Source of the DNA: Cladorhizidae sp. MBARI D1340-BT2
Taxonomy: Eukaryota > Porifera > Demospongiae > Poecilosclerida > Cladorhizidae
Length of the DNA: 64,000 nt
Direction: 5' to 3'
NCBI GenBank assembly: GCA_028752905.1
Contig: JAQNBH010000005.1
Location: forward strand, 8,285,448 to 8,349,447
Shown here: positions 34,868 to 47,745 of the stretch, piece after piece
How positions within the stretch are numbered: the stretch's first letter is position 1
Layout of the letters: every line of letters starts with the position of its first letter
The notes under the pieces: generated by a model
What the model was told of the DNA's origin: nothing
Seen by the model: the letters and a program-made list of their open reading frames with translations, nothing else
The model's database searches: none
Translations under genes and position numbers: made by a program

Positions 34868-35682
34868 TGTATTTTCGTGTAAATATGCTCTCTCGCTGGG
34901 AGTTGCCATCAGCTGTCTGTCTCCACAGCACTGAAGCCAGACAGCACTGAAGCCAGATATCCCTTACCTGACCATGAAGAGATACCTTTCTGGTCGACCA
35001 TACACTCCTCAGCCCCTCCCAAACTGAACCCAGAACTCCTCCCCTCACAGATAGAAGAGCTCTCAATAGCATACCCTTCAATCTGTGAGAGATGCAGAGA
35101 GGTGGGACATAACTAATACTTGCTTTAACATATATCACTCATCACCTGGTCACCTGCTTCTTGTACAAATGCACCCATAACATCTCCAAGATCATGGCAG
35201 CCACCTGGCCAAGCACTAGATGAGAACTGCAACTAATATTTTCCAGGTGCAGCAGTACTCTGTACAGCAGCAGATTTGCAGGACTTTTTATTTATTTTAT
35301 ATTCATGATATGATATATTGCTAAATGTTATGATTAACATCATTTTACTGTTCTGGTGGGACACAGCCCTCTTAGCAAGCAAGGACTATGTCAGTATCTC
35401 TGACGGGATGATGCTCTGAGGACCTGCTTCCTCAGATACACATCACGGCAGAACGAACATCTCAACCAGCTCAGCATGGTATATCATGTTTGTAGGATAG
35501 CATATCTGCCATACACCTGTAGAAAGTATTCCCCTCTCTCCTCATCCCATCTGAGAACACTAGAGGGGTAAAGACGCAATATCACGAATATGTTAAACGT
35601 CACAAACCCGGTCACCATAAATTCTTTTTTTGTCATCCTTGTCATTTGTATACTGCTGTTTAATCTGCTGAAACAATTACTG
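34868..35682. other. No gene recognised
   Basis: Sequence after the gag remnant. Short ORFs on both strands without domains, possibly the eroded rest of the retroelement. Confidence 0.4.
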
Positions 35683-35907
35683 GAGCTTTGGAATGAAATA
35701 TCTAACATCAAAAGCATGCATCCTGGGGGAGCTTTGGAATGAAATATCTAACATCAAAAGCATGCATCCTGGGGGAGCTTTGGAATGAAATATCTAACAT
35801 CAAAAGCATGCATCCTGGGGGAGCTTTGGAATGAAATATCTAACATCAAAAACATGCATGGGGGAGCTTTGGAATGAAATATCTAACATCAAAAGCATGC
35901 ATCCTGG
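35683..35907. repeat. 46-bp minisatellite, five copies
   Basis: gagctttggaatgaaatatc taacatcaaaagcatgcatc ctgggg repeated from 35683. The fourth unit is about 5 bp short (catgcatgggg). Confidence 0.95.
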
Positions 35908-35939
35908 TGATTGTTCCAAAAGCCTCTATCTAAACAGGT

Positions 35940-36760
35940 ACCATTTCAAGTGTTCACTGAAGCAAGTCTCATTGTTGCTATTAGTGATGCTGTCATATCC
36001 CTGGTCACATTGTGGCGAGTGATCCACCCATATTATATATGACAGATTATGGCATGGTCTTTAGACAACACACTATCACAGTTAAGAACCTTTGGTGTGT
36101 TTGATAGATTCCAACCATAAAGCAACATAGGGTATCCCTAAATTCTCCCTATGTAGGTGAAAGCCCTGATCACTTAGAGGCAGCTGAGAGCCAATATGAT
36201 GACCCATGATCCTTGGCTAGGTCTATACAGCATTTCAGTTGTGATATCAGTTTGCTATGGATGTCTCTAGCAATTTCTTCACTGCATTGGTGGTTTAACT
36301 CCAAGATTTCCTTCTTGACGGCAATTATATTGGCTTCATTCGCATCCAGAATTAAATCCTGCAAGGTAATAAGAATCACTAGTGTGGCGGTCATCTTCTC
36401 AGATGCCTGGAATTGATGGTTTGAAGCGTTTGTTAGTCCTAGACCTCCTAGTTTAACAGTTAGTTGTTTGGAGCAGGAAAAATGGCCCGTTATGAGTATT
36501 TGGTGAATAAAGTGTCCTCCAATGGTTGTATATAGTAGATGGTCAAAGCCTAGAGAATAGTTCTTGATAGATAGATAGGTCCACTGACTTGATAAGCCAT
36601 GGACAAAAGCTGACTAAGCGGCTTGTGGATGCAAATTAGCTATGTCACTCGACTCAGCCAGATTAATGATCTCCTTTCCACAGTTAGACTTTGTGTGAGA
36701 AATATTGCTCAGAATGCGTGCTGCTCCAAGTGTCGCTTTACTTCTACAGAGATGTCATTG
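35940..36760 (-). pseudogene. Decayed retroelement ORF tail
   Basis: Minus-strand blocks in order: KLGGLGLTNASNHQFQASEK (about 36400-36455), IDLAKDHGSSYWLSAASK (about 36170-36220), GEFRDTLCC (about 36130) and ITRHNVTRDMTASLI (about 35970-36030). The order LGGLGI-N, then A---G-S-WL---P, then FRDAL-LRYGW, then G----RHNE-RD matches the region downstream of reverse transcriptase in dispersed retroelements of cnidarians and sponges. Frameshifts and stops are present. Confidence 0.6.
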
Positions 36761-37279
36761 GTGCCTGCACTGACTTTGCCAATGATGGAGTGCACGACTG
36801 CTTCGCTGGGTTCTGCTATGACTACAGGAATTTATTTTCATTTTTGTTCTCGTAATAAGGATCATTAGAAGTACTGTGCGCAAGTCAGGAATGCGGGTAG
36901 GGTTATGGTTAAAATAAAAGACTTTCATCTAAAGTGCTAAATTACGTGAATTTATTTTGCTCGACACAAATAACGTGTGAACATATGGAGCTGATGACCC
37001 TACCTTCATGCTGAATTGATCTTTTGTTTTTGCACGCATCTAATACGCCGTTCTTAGTTGCGGGCTTATAAAATCCATTGTACAGACAAACTCGAGTAAG
37101 CTCATTTTTGTTCTCGTAACAAGTATCAGTTGTCCTGAACACTGGGCGCATGCGTCCAATCGGGAGCAGCTCAGTCTGCGGTTGAGCCAGGCGCCAGCCT
37201 CCGTACAATGTCAATCAGCGGTTGAACAACCAGGAAGTGCCAAGTACGCAGACTAGATAAGTTTCATCTTGCAACTGCT
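36761..37279. other. Upstream region of the ADISSP-like gene
   Basis: No gene. An open minus-strand stretch at 36942-37214 lacks coding features. The segment should contain the promoter for the gene starting at 37280; no core element could be fixed. Related stretches with gttctcgtaa occur at 36848 and 37112. Confidence 0.4.
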
Positions 37280-37955
37280 ATGGCTCAAGGTAAGCGAATG
37301 GTTACTTCAATATCCATATCCAGGTTGTTTTCGTAGGTATGGTGACAAGTAGCTATACCAGGTATAGGGTTACTATTTGGTGTATATATTATACTAGCTA
37401 AATAACATCTTACAGATCAAGTTTCTTGTTCTGGTCTGATTCGACTTTTTGTTTCTTTCAGAAAATCACCACGTGAGGTTCTCAACTGACTCACATGACT
37501 CTGAACCAATCCATCTGCTGGAATCTACCACACCAGGGCTTCCTCCTGAAGCCTACCTGGGCCTTCTCCGAAGCCATCACACTTACAGTGCAGATATCCC
37601 CATCCCGCACTCTCTAGGAGAGACTGTGAGTGCCTCTCACACTAATCATAACATTCACGTCACCATCTTGGGCGTGTTGCGTACATCCAAGCAAGGAGAG
37701 AATGATCCAAAATACATGAGCAGTGTTAAGGTACAGGTGAAGACACTCGAGGATGGCAGCATCTCGGAGCCAATTGAGATTTTCACAGATGAAGGGGGAA
37801 GGAGGGCCATCGAGGTGTTGGTGACGGCAAAAATACTCAAGACCAACCAGGGCAATCCAGCTCTCAAGAATGGAATTCATTTAATTTCTCATGAACACTC
37901 TAACAAGACATCCCTCAAAGAATGGCCTGGGTCAAGTGTTGATGAAGATGACTAA
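37280..37955 (+). CDS. Adipose-secreted signaling protein homologue (C20orf27-like)
   Basis: Two coding exons: 37280-37289 (ATG GCT CAA G, donor gtaagc) and 37462-37955 (acceptor tttctttcag, stop TAA 37953), 167 residues. The first coding exon is only 10 bp. The protein carries a VRFSTD block, a YLGLLRSHHTYSADIPIP block (residues about 30-50), IHVTILGVL and a C-terminal EIFTDEGGRRAIEVLVTAKI followed by GNPALKNGIHLIS. These align in order with human C20orf27/ADISSP (F---L--L---HRY---F-LP; L-LLSV; L-CEGG--TCVRVTVQARVM--HHGTP-L-DGV). No signal peptide is seen. Function in sponges is unknown; in mammals it was described as a secreted thermogenic factor. It converges on NOC3L with 339 bp between stop codons. 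Confidence 0.75.
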
Positions 37956-38294
37956 CAATAGAATGCAGCTGTTCGTTATGCTTACAAAAATTTAGCATTA
38001 TATAAGGGGTATATATATATATATATATATATTCTAAACACTAGGCACATGCAAACAACAACTCTTAGACCTTGTTTATCAAGGTGAAGCCATGCAGACA
38101 AACTGAACTTCAGCATTAGTATATAACAAAATCACTAATGAAGACCACTATACATTTGTAGGAAGCCTGTATGTGACTTTGGCTATGTTTTCCCATTCGA
38201 ACAAATAATGCAACTTTTTTTTAAATTCTGGCGATGGTTGTATGTGTGGTATGGTGTGTGTTTGCATGTGCAAGTATATATATATATATCAGTT
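37956..38294. other. Convergent intergenic region ADISSP-like / NOC3L
   Basis: Holds both 3' UTRs. Contains (TA)n at 38010-38031 and 38275-38290. No AATAAA was seen on either strand; weaker signals may be used. Confidence 0.5.
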
Positions 38295-41200
38295 CTATTC
38301 AAACAGTTTATCTGCTTCTTCCAAAGCCTCTTCTGCTTTACTCTGGATATCTTTTGACATGAGACTTGATGAATACCAGTACAGCCCTCTCTGCCACACA
38401 ACACATGAAGTAGATATTAATATGGCATTATTATTATTATTATGCAATTAAAACCCACATCATCATCATCAATAAAGCAACACTCCCTCGTACTTTTTTC
38501 TGAGCCAACTTTGAGCCAGGGTGTGGTGGAGGAGTTGGAACATTAACCATGGGATTAAATTCCACTGCATGCCGAGTCTTGCTTTTCATAGTTGCACCAT
38601 AGAGTAACAAGAAGTCCTTAGGATTTCTACAAAATAACTAGCATAAACAACAAAAAGGATTTGCGAAATTTACACTAGCAAGGCAGTAAATAAATGTAAT
38701 ACTTCCTGGCCAGGTCAGAGGTCAGAGCTTGCTTGCCTTGAGAAGGAGCACCATTCAGCAAGAACTTGGCATACGTGACCACAGCTGGTTCATAATGCAG
38801 CTGCACAGCAAAAATGAGAAAGAAGATGTTTCTTTGTTTGTTAAGTATCACGTGCTCACTCACCCGTAAGTCTGCAAGTTCCCACAAGGAAGTGGACGAG
38901 GAGAAGCTCATGTCTGGGTCTGGGACATCAGGACGATACAGTCCACTTTCCGCCATGGCATCCACATCCAGCAACTGCTCACACTGGCTGTAGGACTGGG
39001 TGGGCGCACATTGAAATGATAATACATAAATTAAATTAAAAAATAAAACATGATGCAAAGCAACTTGACGAACGATAGACAAGAACAGAAAAATTGCAAG
39101 CAAGAATCACAATTACTTGAATGCATCTTTTCAAGGTGGCCAGCACAGCAAGGGTAGCTCCAGGTTGCAGCTGGAGGAGACTAACTGTGGAGAGCCGCTT
39201 CACAAAGCCTAGCACCCTCTGGATGGGCACCTTTCTGGTGCTTTTCAACAACTTGTCCAGGCAGTTTATGGCCAACAGCAGATCATCGTTGGAGGAGCCT
39301 AAAATGCAACCAGGAATATTATTATTGCTATAGCAATCCAGTCCTATCCCGACCACAAAGGCAAGGCACAATCAACACACAATTATTTACAAATCAAAAA
39401 GTTGTTGTTTCCCAGATGTGTTGTAAGGAGAGAGGAGAGGGGATAAGTTGCTCGTGTCGGCTTAAATTTCTGTTGACTCAGCATGAACTTTTCCAGAACT
39501 TGTGAAGTCTTTTACTCTGGGTCTGGGTCCGAGATAAAATCAATATTTAGTTAGTCTATTACTCCAGCGAGGTTGACAATACCTCGCTCCAGGGTACAGT
39601 GCAGAACACGTGTGACAATTGGCCTTTGAAATTAGCACGGAACAGCAGCAGCTGAAATAGCGCATAAACTCTTGTTTAGAGCCCTGCTTCTAACTCGAAC
39701 CAGCAAGAAAACCGACGCTGAACTTCAAATGTATACCAAGTTTTAAACGATATACAGGTTGGATTGAGAGCAGAGAAGGATCTAGTCTCACAAGCCAGGT
39801 GAAGAAAGGGCTAGTTTCTCCAGCCAGACCAAGAAGGAGCTAGCGATGGCATTTCAAGCGTTTGCGACTGACTTCACTTTCAAAGTACGCTATCTAAAAA
39901 AAGAAAAAAGAAAGGAAAAAAAGGCCATGGATGAGTTACCCACAAAGTATGTAGCTGCTAGAAGACATCAGGATACCAAGGAAAACTGTTGCAAATAATC
40001 GGCGCGAGAATCATGTTGGCAATTCTTGCCTCAAAGTTGAAATACATTGCCTTGGTGGGAAAGCTACACTCACTGCATGCACAGAACCAGTACTTCTTTC
40101 AGTGACCCAAGACCAGCAGGATGCCTAATGCATGTTTGCAACAATACCTAGAGAAGCCCTTAATTAACAGCTGGTGGGTACTATTGAGAATGCTAAACAT
40201 ATGGCAATTACGGTCGGTTTTGACCAGTGGACGGTAACATGGAGCAAAGAAGAGATTCTGGCAATTTGTGACTGGTGGCAGCCATTTTGTTTAGGGAGGG
40301 ATAGCTCTCAAATAACGCAACATGGAGGCAGTGCCAACAAACTATGATGGAGCTCACATAACGCCTATAGTTTGTTAGCGAGGCTGCCTCTAGCCCTACG
40401 CTATTAGAAAAACATTGCACTTGCTGAAATGGCAATCCCTACAGATGGCAGCGTCATCATCAACAACAGGTTCGGGGGAAAAAAGATCGAGTAGCCATAA
40501 TAGATGGGGAGCCTTGACTCTGTTTCATGGGGAATCCATCTACTGGGTGTCTAGGCTCTACTTTAGGGAGCAAAGCTTGGGGCAGCCCAGCTACTGGGTG
40601 CAGTTGGCAATCCTGCTTACTAGGCAGCTGTTATGTTTTTAAGCTGAATGCTAGCTAATCAACATTGTATCTTTGATCAATACTTGCAGTTTCACTCTTT
40701 TTTGTTCAGGTAATACCGGGTATGTGGCTCTATGTATATACAAGCAGGTATATAGCCTGCTATGTATATACAAGCGAGTATGTGGCTCTATGTATATACA
40801 AGCGAGTACTGTATGTGATTTTGTATATACAAGCGAAGGCATTGCCCAGATTAGAAAGAAGTGCTGCAAGTATGATCCAAGATACATTGTTGTTACAGAG
40901 ATACATAGCTCTGTATGTGTAACCCAACAGAGATAACCCAACAGAGATACATTGCAATAGCTATGTATGTGTAACCTATAAGTGTGTAAGTGCATTTCCA
41001 GACTGCTGGATGCCACACAAACATGAGGGGGGGAAATGTCCTAATTTAATCATTGTTATTATTATTATATTATTATTATCATTGGGCTCCCTTTTTTTAA
41101 TGCTAGGACTAGAGGCAGTCTTGCTAGCAAACTGCTTCTGTTAATTAAGTGAGCTCTAATGTAGCTGGTTTGTGGGTATTGCCACATGTTGCGTTATTTG

Positions 41201-42273
41201 TGTACTGTCCGTTGGGAATGTGAGAAACATGTGCAGGTTACAAAATGGCTGAAAATCACAAATATCCTAAAATTAGTTACTTCTTCTATTCCCAAATATT
41301 CCCAAAAGCAAAATCAACTTTTTTGCTTAACACATTCCTTAGGTGCTCCTAAAAGCCACACATGATTTGGTCTGAATTGGCCCAAGGGATCTCGAGTTAC
41401 AATCATACCCCCACCCCACACACACTTAGTGCTTTATATATTCGATACATACTGGTTGTTTAGCATCCCTGCGTATGTCCAGACCGGCAAGAAACCCAGC
41501 ACCAAATAGAGAATAGGCTTGCAAAACCAGACGCACTTCCCTTCATTCTTCTACCTAGACATTAGTTTTTTTAGGCGTGGCATAAAAAGGAGGAGCTGTT
41601 ATGCAGCAACCTAGAGGAAGAGAAGGGAGCCGTCTCAAGCTACACTATGCTGCAGGCAGCCATAAGTTGTAGCACACTATCTCTCGAACCTTCCCCTGAT
41701 ACATCGCAAGTTTGAGCAGCAATTAGTCTCACACGTATTCTTCAAAGGTTGCCTCTAATATGCATGTGCAGAGCCAATACTCTTCGAGACGAGTGCTTCA
41801 CAGAGATACCGTGGGACGCTTAGCAAAGATGATTTAGAAAAGCGGCGCCTAACACCAGATTGACACTAATCATCCAGAGCACTAAACAACCAGATTTTAT
41901 GGTACAAGCACTCTCCTGCTCAGCTTCCCTGCAGTCTGTTTTGTTTCTTGTCTCGTGTATATATTGATCTTGCTCAGGGGCTGTTCTCTCTTTTCATGTT
42001 CACGCCACTTCTCAGGACCTTACATCTCTCACCTTGTCGGCAGGCCAACCATACCAAACAAAAATGTCACCTCCAACAAAAATGCCAACCCCACCACCCC
42101 CAACAAAAAATGTCAACCGTATCAACCCCAACAACCCCAACAAAACAAAAAACCTGCCTCATATTTTTCATTTGGCAGCTTCTTTAAGTATTGGTTTTAA
42201 CTGTTATATCCAGCAACACTGCCAGCATGCTGTGACCCCTTCACTAACCGATTTAATAATAATAATAACAATA

Positions 42274-42310
<37 letters not shown>

Positions 42311-45300
42311 GTAGTAGTAGTAGTAGTAATAATAATAAAACACATGTAATTAAAACACACGTAATAAAATTTATTTCATCTCTTTCCAAAGCATAACTCT
42401 ATTCCATGCAAACATTAAGTCCATTCATAATAATTTTAGTATTAGAAGGCTAATTTCCCCCCCAAAGACCTGCCATGGTTTATCTGTTGCTCGATAAAGA
42501 GAGAGAGAGAAATGAGTCAACATTTCCAAAAGTGAAAAGATCTTCAACTTAGCCATGTCTGCATTATGTATAAGCAACTGAAACAGTCTTCTAATGCATT
42601 GGTTTCCAAGCAAAGAAGCAAGTGAGCGGTCGGTCAGTTGACTTTTTTGCTTGCTGCCGGGGGTCCTAGATGGTTCTCTTCACCATGAAGATCATTCCCG
42701 ATTTACATAAGCCCGCATTGTTTAAGGCGGGTGACCCGTTCATATTTTTTTGACGGGTAAACATGCGATGAATACATGGGAACATAGATAGATAGATAAA
42801 TACACAAGACAATAAATGTTTTTATTTAATATATATCGGATTGACTGAAATCTTAATCAAGAGAAAGAGGCCAGGTCCGATGAAACATATTTGAACTGGT
42901 AACAACAGAAGAACATCTTTGTTTGGTTGTCAGGGCTACCTCGTGCAACTGTTACCAAGACCAAGTCTTAGAAGGAGCCAAGGAAAGCAAAAGGTACACA
43001 CGCTTTCAGAAGAAGAAGACAGAGACCAATGCTCAACTGGTGAAGCTCTCGCTCGACATGTGGATGCTAGAATGGAGTAGCTCTCAACAGTGCCATGGCC
43101 GACTGATGCTGACTATATTATGTTACAGAGAGAAACCACACACACAAAAAATAGGCTAAGAGAGAGAAACTATATCGGAGGATTGATTTGAAAGGAAACA
43201 AGCATGTGCCCACATACTGTAGGCCACAAACATTCAGAGGGTCTCTGACCCTTTAAAATCATGTACGCCAATTCTGTATCATAACTGATCTACATGATTT
43301 CAAGCTTTCAAGGGGTCTTCTAAGATTTTGTGGCTTACATCGCTACATTCTTCATTCCTTTTGCTTCTGACAATCGAGTATAATGATTTTGTTGTGTTGT
43401 TTTGGTCAGAAGATATTCCAGCTGGAAGTTGGTAGCTGGAGAGGGACCTAACAGAGAAAAGCTTCAGCTGGTAAAGTAGGCTTGCGAACACTAATTATCA
43501 GCAACCTATAAATGGCACACTCATAATATCATTCATCCAAATGTAGCATGCTATTCTGGGTGCACACTTCCAGCCCAGAAAACCTGCAGGAGCGAGTGAA
43601 AAATGACCAAATTACAGACTCAGAAAACAGTGAGAGCCCAGGCCAGCATGAGCAAATGTCCAAGCTACAATGCCACCCAAACCCAGCTCTCCTAGCTGTC
43701 AGTCCTATGGGCCAGGGATTCTACAGTGACTATGGGCCAGGGATTCTACAGTGACTATGTGCCAGGGATTCTACAGTGACTATGGACCAGGGATTCTACA
43801 GTGACTATGGACCAGGGATTCTACAGTGACTATGGGCCAGGGATTCTACAGTGACTATGGACCAGGGATTCTACAGTGACTATGGGCCAGGGATTCTACA
43901 GTGACTATGGACCAGGGATTCTACAGTGACTATGGACCAGGGATTCTACAGTGACTATGGACCAGGGATTCTACAGTGACTATGGGCCAGGGATTCTACA
44001 GTGACTATGGGCCAGGGATTCTACAGTGACTATGGACCAGGGATTCTACAGTAACTATGGGCCAGGGATTCTACAGTGACTATGGACCAGGGATTCTACA
44101 GTGACTATGGGCCAGGGATTCTACAGTGACTATGGGCCAGGGATTCTACAGTGACTATGGGCCAGGGATTCTACAGTGACTATGGGCCAGGGATTCTACA
44201 GTGACTATGGACCAGGGATTCTACAGTGACTATGGACCAGGGATTCTACAGTGACTATGGGCCAGAGATTCTACAGTGACTATGGACCAGGGATTCTCCA
44301 GTGACTATGGACCAGGGATTCTCCAGTGACTATGGACCAGGGATTCTACAGTGACTATGGGCCAGTCTACAGTGACTATGGACCAGGGATTCTGCAGTGA
44401 CTATGGACCAGGGATTCTACAGTGACTATGGACCAGGGATTCTACAGTGACTATGGGCCAGGGATTCTACAGTGACTATGGACCAGGGATTCTACAGTGA
44501 CTATGGGCCAGGGATTCTACAGTGACTATGGACCAGGAATTCTACAGTGACTATGAACCAGGGATTCTACAGTGACTATGTGCCAGGGATTCTACAGTGA
44601 CTATGGACCAGGGATTCTACAGTGACTATGGACCAGGGATTCTACAGTGACTATGGGCCAGGGATTCTACAGTGACTATGGACCAGGGATTCTACAGTGA
44701 CTATGGGCCAGGGATTCTACAGTGACTATGGGCCAGGGATTCTACAGTGACTATGGACCAGGGATTCTACAGTGACTATGGACCAGGGATTCTCCAGTGA
44801 CTATGGACCAGGGATTCTACAGTGACTATGGGCCAGTCTACAGTGACTATGGACCAGGGATTCTGCAGTGACTATGGACCAGGGATTCTACAGTGACTAT
44901 GGACCAGGGATTCTACAGTGACTATGGGCCAGGGATTCTACAGTGACTATGGACCAGGAATTCTACAGTGACTATGAACCAGGGATTCTACAGTGACTAT
45001 GTGCCAGGGATTCTACAGTGACTATGGACCAGGGATTCTACAGTGACTATGGACCAGGGATTCTACAGTGACTATGGGCCAGGGATTCTACAGTGACTAT
45101 GGACCAGGGATTCTACAGTGACTATGGGCCAGGGATTCTACAGTGACTATGGGCCAGGGATTCTACAGTGACTATGGGCCAGGGATTCTACAGTGACTAT
45201 ATACAAACATAAACAAGAACTTGTGGTTACAACTTCAGAGCACTATAAATTCTGCACACTTCATAGAGCTCACACTTCATAGAGCTCAAAAGAAAGGCCT

Positions 45301-47714
45301 CTGTTTTTTTAAAATATGTTTGCATAGGTATAACCATGTCAAAGTTACATCAGCCATAGTGGGGGCACTTCAAACTCTGAGGTGAACTGGCTGCAATTGT
45401 GGCTGCTGATTGGAATGTGTTTGTCTGTGGCAAGATGTTAATACATGTAAGTGGCTAGGTGAATGGCAATGGGTTGTGACGGTTGATATTCATGAGGTCA
45501 CTGCAGGTTAATTAAATACACCAGCTAATGAAAGCAATGAGTACAGTTTCTTGTAGCCGCACTAGTATTTCCAGCTCTTGAGCACTTCCCAATCTCTTGA
45601 CACTTCCCAATTAGGAGCCTCACTTCCCAATTAGGAGCCTCACTTGCAAGCTTTCCCCATTTTAGCTGCCAGGTGGCTTTGGCATGGTTATACCTTTGAT
45701 CAAATTTTTTTAGCTAAACATCAAGTGAAGTTGTGCAGAATCTACGGAGCTCCAAAGTCATAAGCACGAGATCTTGTTCAGTTTCCCTTTTACAGTTTCC
45801 CTTTTAAAAATAACTAAAAATCACCAACACATTTTTGCGGCCATTTTTTTTTTGAGTGATGTGAAAACTGAAGGAAAGAAAGACAAGAACTACTTCTCAA
45901 CATCGACTCATACTTGAGAACCTCCACCTGGAGCAAATGCCAGGACCACCCATTGCAAATGCCAGGACAACCTCTTTGCAAATGCCAGGACAACCTATTG
46001 CAAATGCCAGGACAACCTCTTTGCAAATGCCAGGACAACCTCTTTGCAAATGCCAGGACAACCCCTTTGCAAATGCCAGGACAACCCCTTTGCAAATGCC
46101 AGGGCAACCCCATTGCAAATGCCAGGACAACCTCTTTGCAAATGCCAGGACAACCCCTTTGCAAATGCCAGGACAACCCCTTTGCAAATGCCAGGGCAAC
46201 CCCATTGCAAATGCCAGCACAACCTCTTTGCAAATGCCAGGACAACCTATTGCAAATGCCAGGACAACCTCTTTGCAAATGCCAGGACAACCCCTTTGCA
46301 AATGCCAGGACAACCCCTTTGCAAATGCCAGGACAACTCCTTTGCAAATGCCAGGACAACCTATTGCAAATTCCAGGACAACCCCATTGCAAATTCCAGG
46401 ACAACCCCATTGCAAATTCCAGGACAACCCCTTAGCAAATGCCAGGACAACCCATTGCAAATACCAGGGCAACCCCTTTGCAAATGCCAGGACAACCCCT
46501 TTGCAAACCCCTTTTCCTTGTACGTCGGACTTGGCCAGTGCATAGATGCACTTTCGTAGCGCATGGCTAAGGCCACAATGTGATGGATTTGAAAACCACA
46601 TATTCATAACACCATCTGCACACAGACAGACCGTGAACTCACATGTTAGTAAAGCAGAATACAATTGCACGTAGAATTGCCGTGGATCGATGTGAAGAGC
46701 TGAACCCTGCCCAGACAGTATCTCAAAGGCAGTAGTCACACACAGCATGCACTCTTTATTGGACAGACCCTAGGCCAAAGCACACAGCCATCATAAACAC
46801 TGCACATGTCGTATATATTGTTCCCAGGAGAGCACTCACTCCAGTCTCTGCCAAGGAATGCAGCAAACACATAAGGTCAGCAAAGAAGTCGACATTGATG
46901 AGATGAGCAAATCTGAAGGAAAAAGGAAGAAGCAAAAACAGGGGGGAGGGGGAGAAGGAAGAAAAGAAGTATTGATTGCTAATGGTGAGGTGTCTTTGCA
47001 ATGTAAGTGACACGTATGGTGTGAGACTGACTTAGCAAGCCCTTGCAGCACTGGTTGCAGGAGAGGAGAGTGACGAGAGTGCTTCAGAATTCTGAAGTAC
47101 GTCAAAAACACGACTTTCAAAATCTCTGTTTGCTGAATTGGTGAAACAAGATCATGTGAAAATCCTGCACGTCAGATACCCGCCATGAGACATGAGATCA
47201 TTACATGCACTTCTTCACAGGAATTGTGCACGGCTGGAGGAAGACAAAAATAGAACCTCTCCCCTCCCCCCCCCCCCCCCCCCCCCCAACTCTCTTACCG
47301 TCTCAGCTCTCTTGGCTTTGCTCTCAACAGCGCTCACTTCTTGCAAATCTCTTTCGAGCTTAGCTTCACCTAGCAACCTCTATGCACAGTGTCACAACAC
47401 GCACATCATATTCAATACGGACGCTTGACAATCGCTTACACAGCGACCACAATTATAGGTCACGTGTAAATGCACACACCATCTTCTGCTTCTTGCTCAA
47501 CTTGTGCTTCTCTTCTTTCTTCTTCTTCTTCCCCTTAGCATCTGTCCTGGCTCCTGGTCTCCCCCCTCGCTCTGATGCTCCACGCACAGTGGTGGTAGCT
47601 CGACTCCCAGCAGCTGCCACCGAGCTATCAACGTCGCTCAAATGCAGCTCAAGGAAAGTGCTTAGAACCTAATATTGTAAGAATGCTTCATTATGCTTAT
47701 ATAATGGTGTGTGT

Positions 47715-47745
<31 letters not shown>

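Larger units (their letters stand above)
39400..46642. other. Giant NOC3L intron (39299-46642) packed with repeats
   Basis: The intron between the exon ending ...SALLT and the exon starting ...[10 protein letters not shown] is 7.3 kb. It contains the hAT leader copy (39676), family-A fragments (40.3-41.2 kb), a triplet repeat (42.25 kb), the 25-bp satellite and the 23-bp satellite. No other gene is recognised in it; short ORFs near 41948-42396 and 42923-43159 show no domain. Confidence 0.8.

Noticed and set aside
34848..35138. 96-codon minus-strand ORF beyond gag
   Set aside because: No recognisable motif and no conservation signal; probably a chance ORF in retroelement debris.
36942..37214. 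90-codon minus-strand ORF upstream of the ADISSP-like gene
   Set aside because: It overlaps the expected promoter and shows no family signature.
43692..45203. CRISPR-like regular repeats
   Set aside because: The units are contiguous with no unique spacers, in a eukaryotic gene intron. It is a satellite, as are the arrays at 23.9 and 26.7 kb.
45814..46748. ORFs of 170-283 codons in five frames
   Set aside because: These come from the stop-free 23-bp satellite. Only the minus-strand segment 46643-46769 is a real exon (NOC3L).
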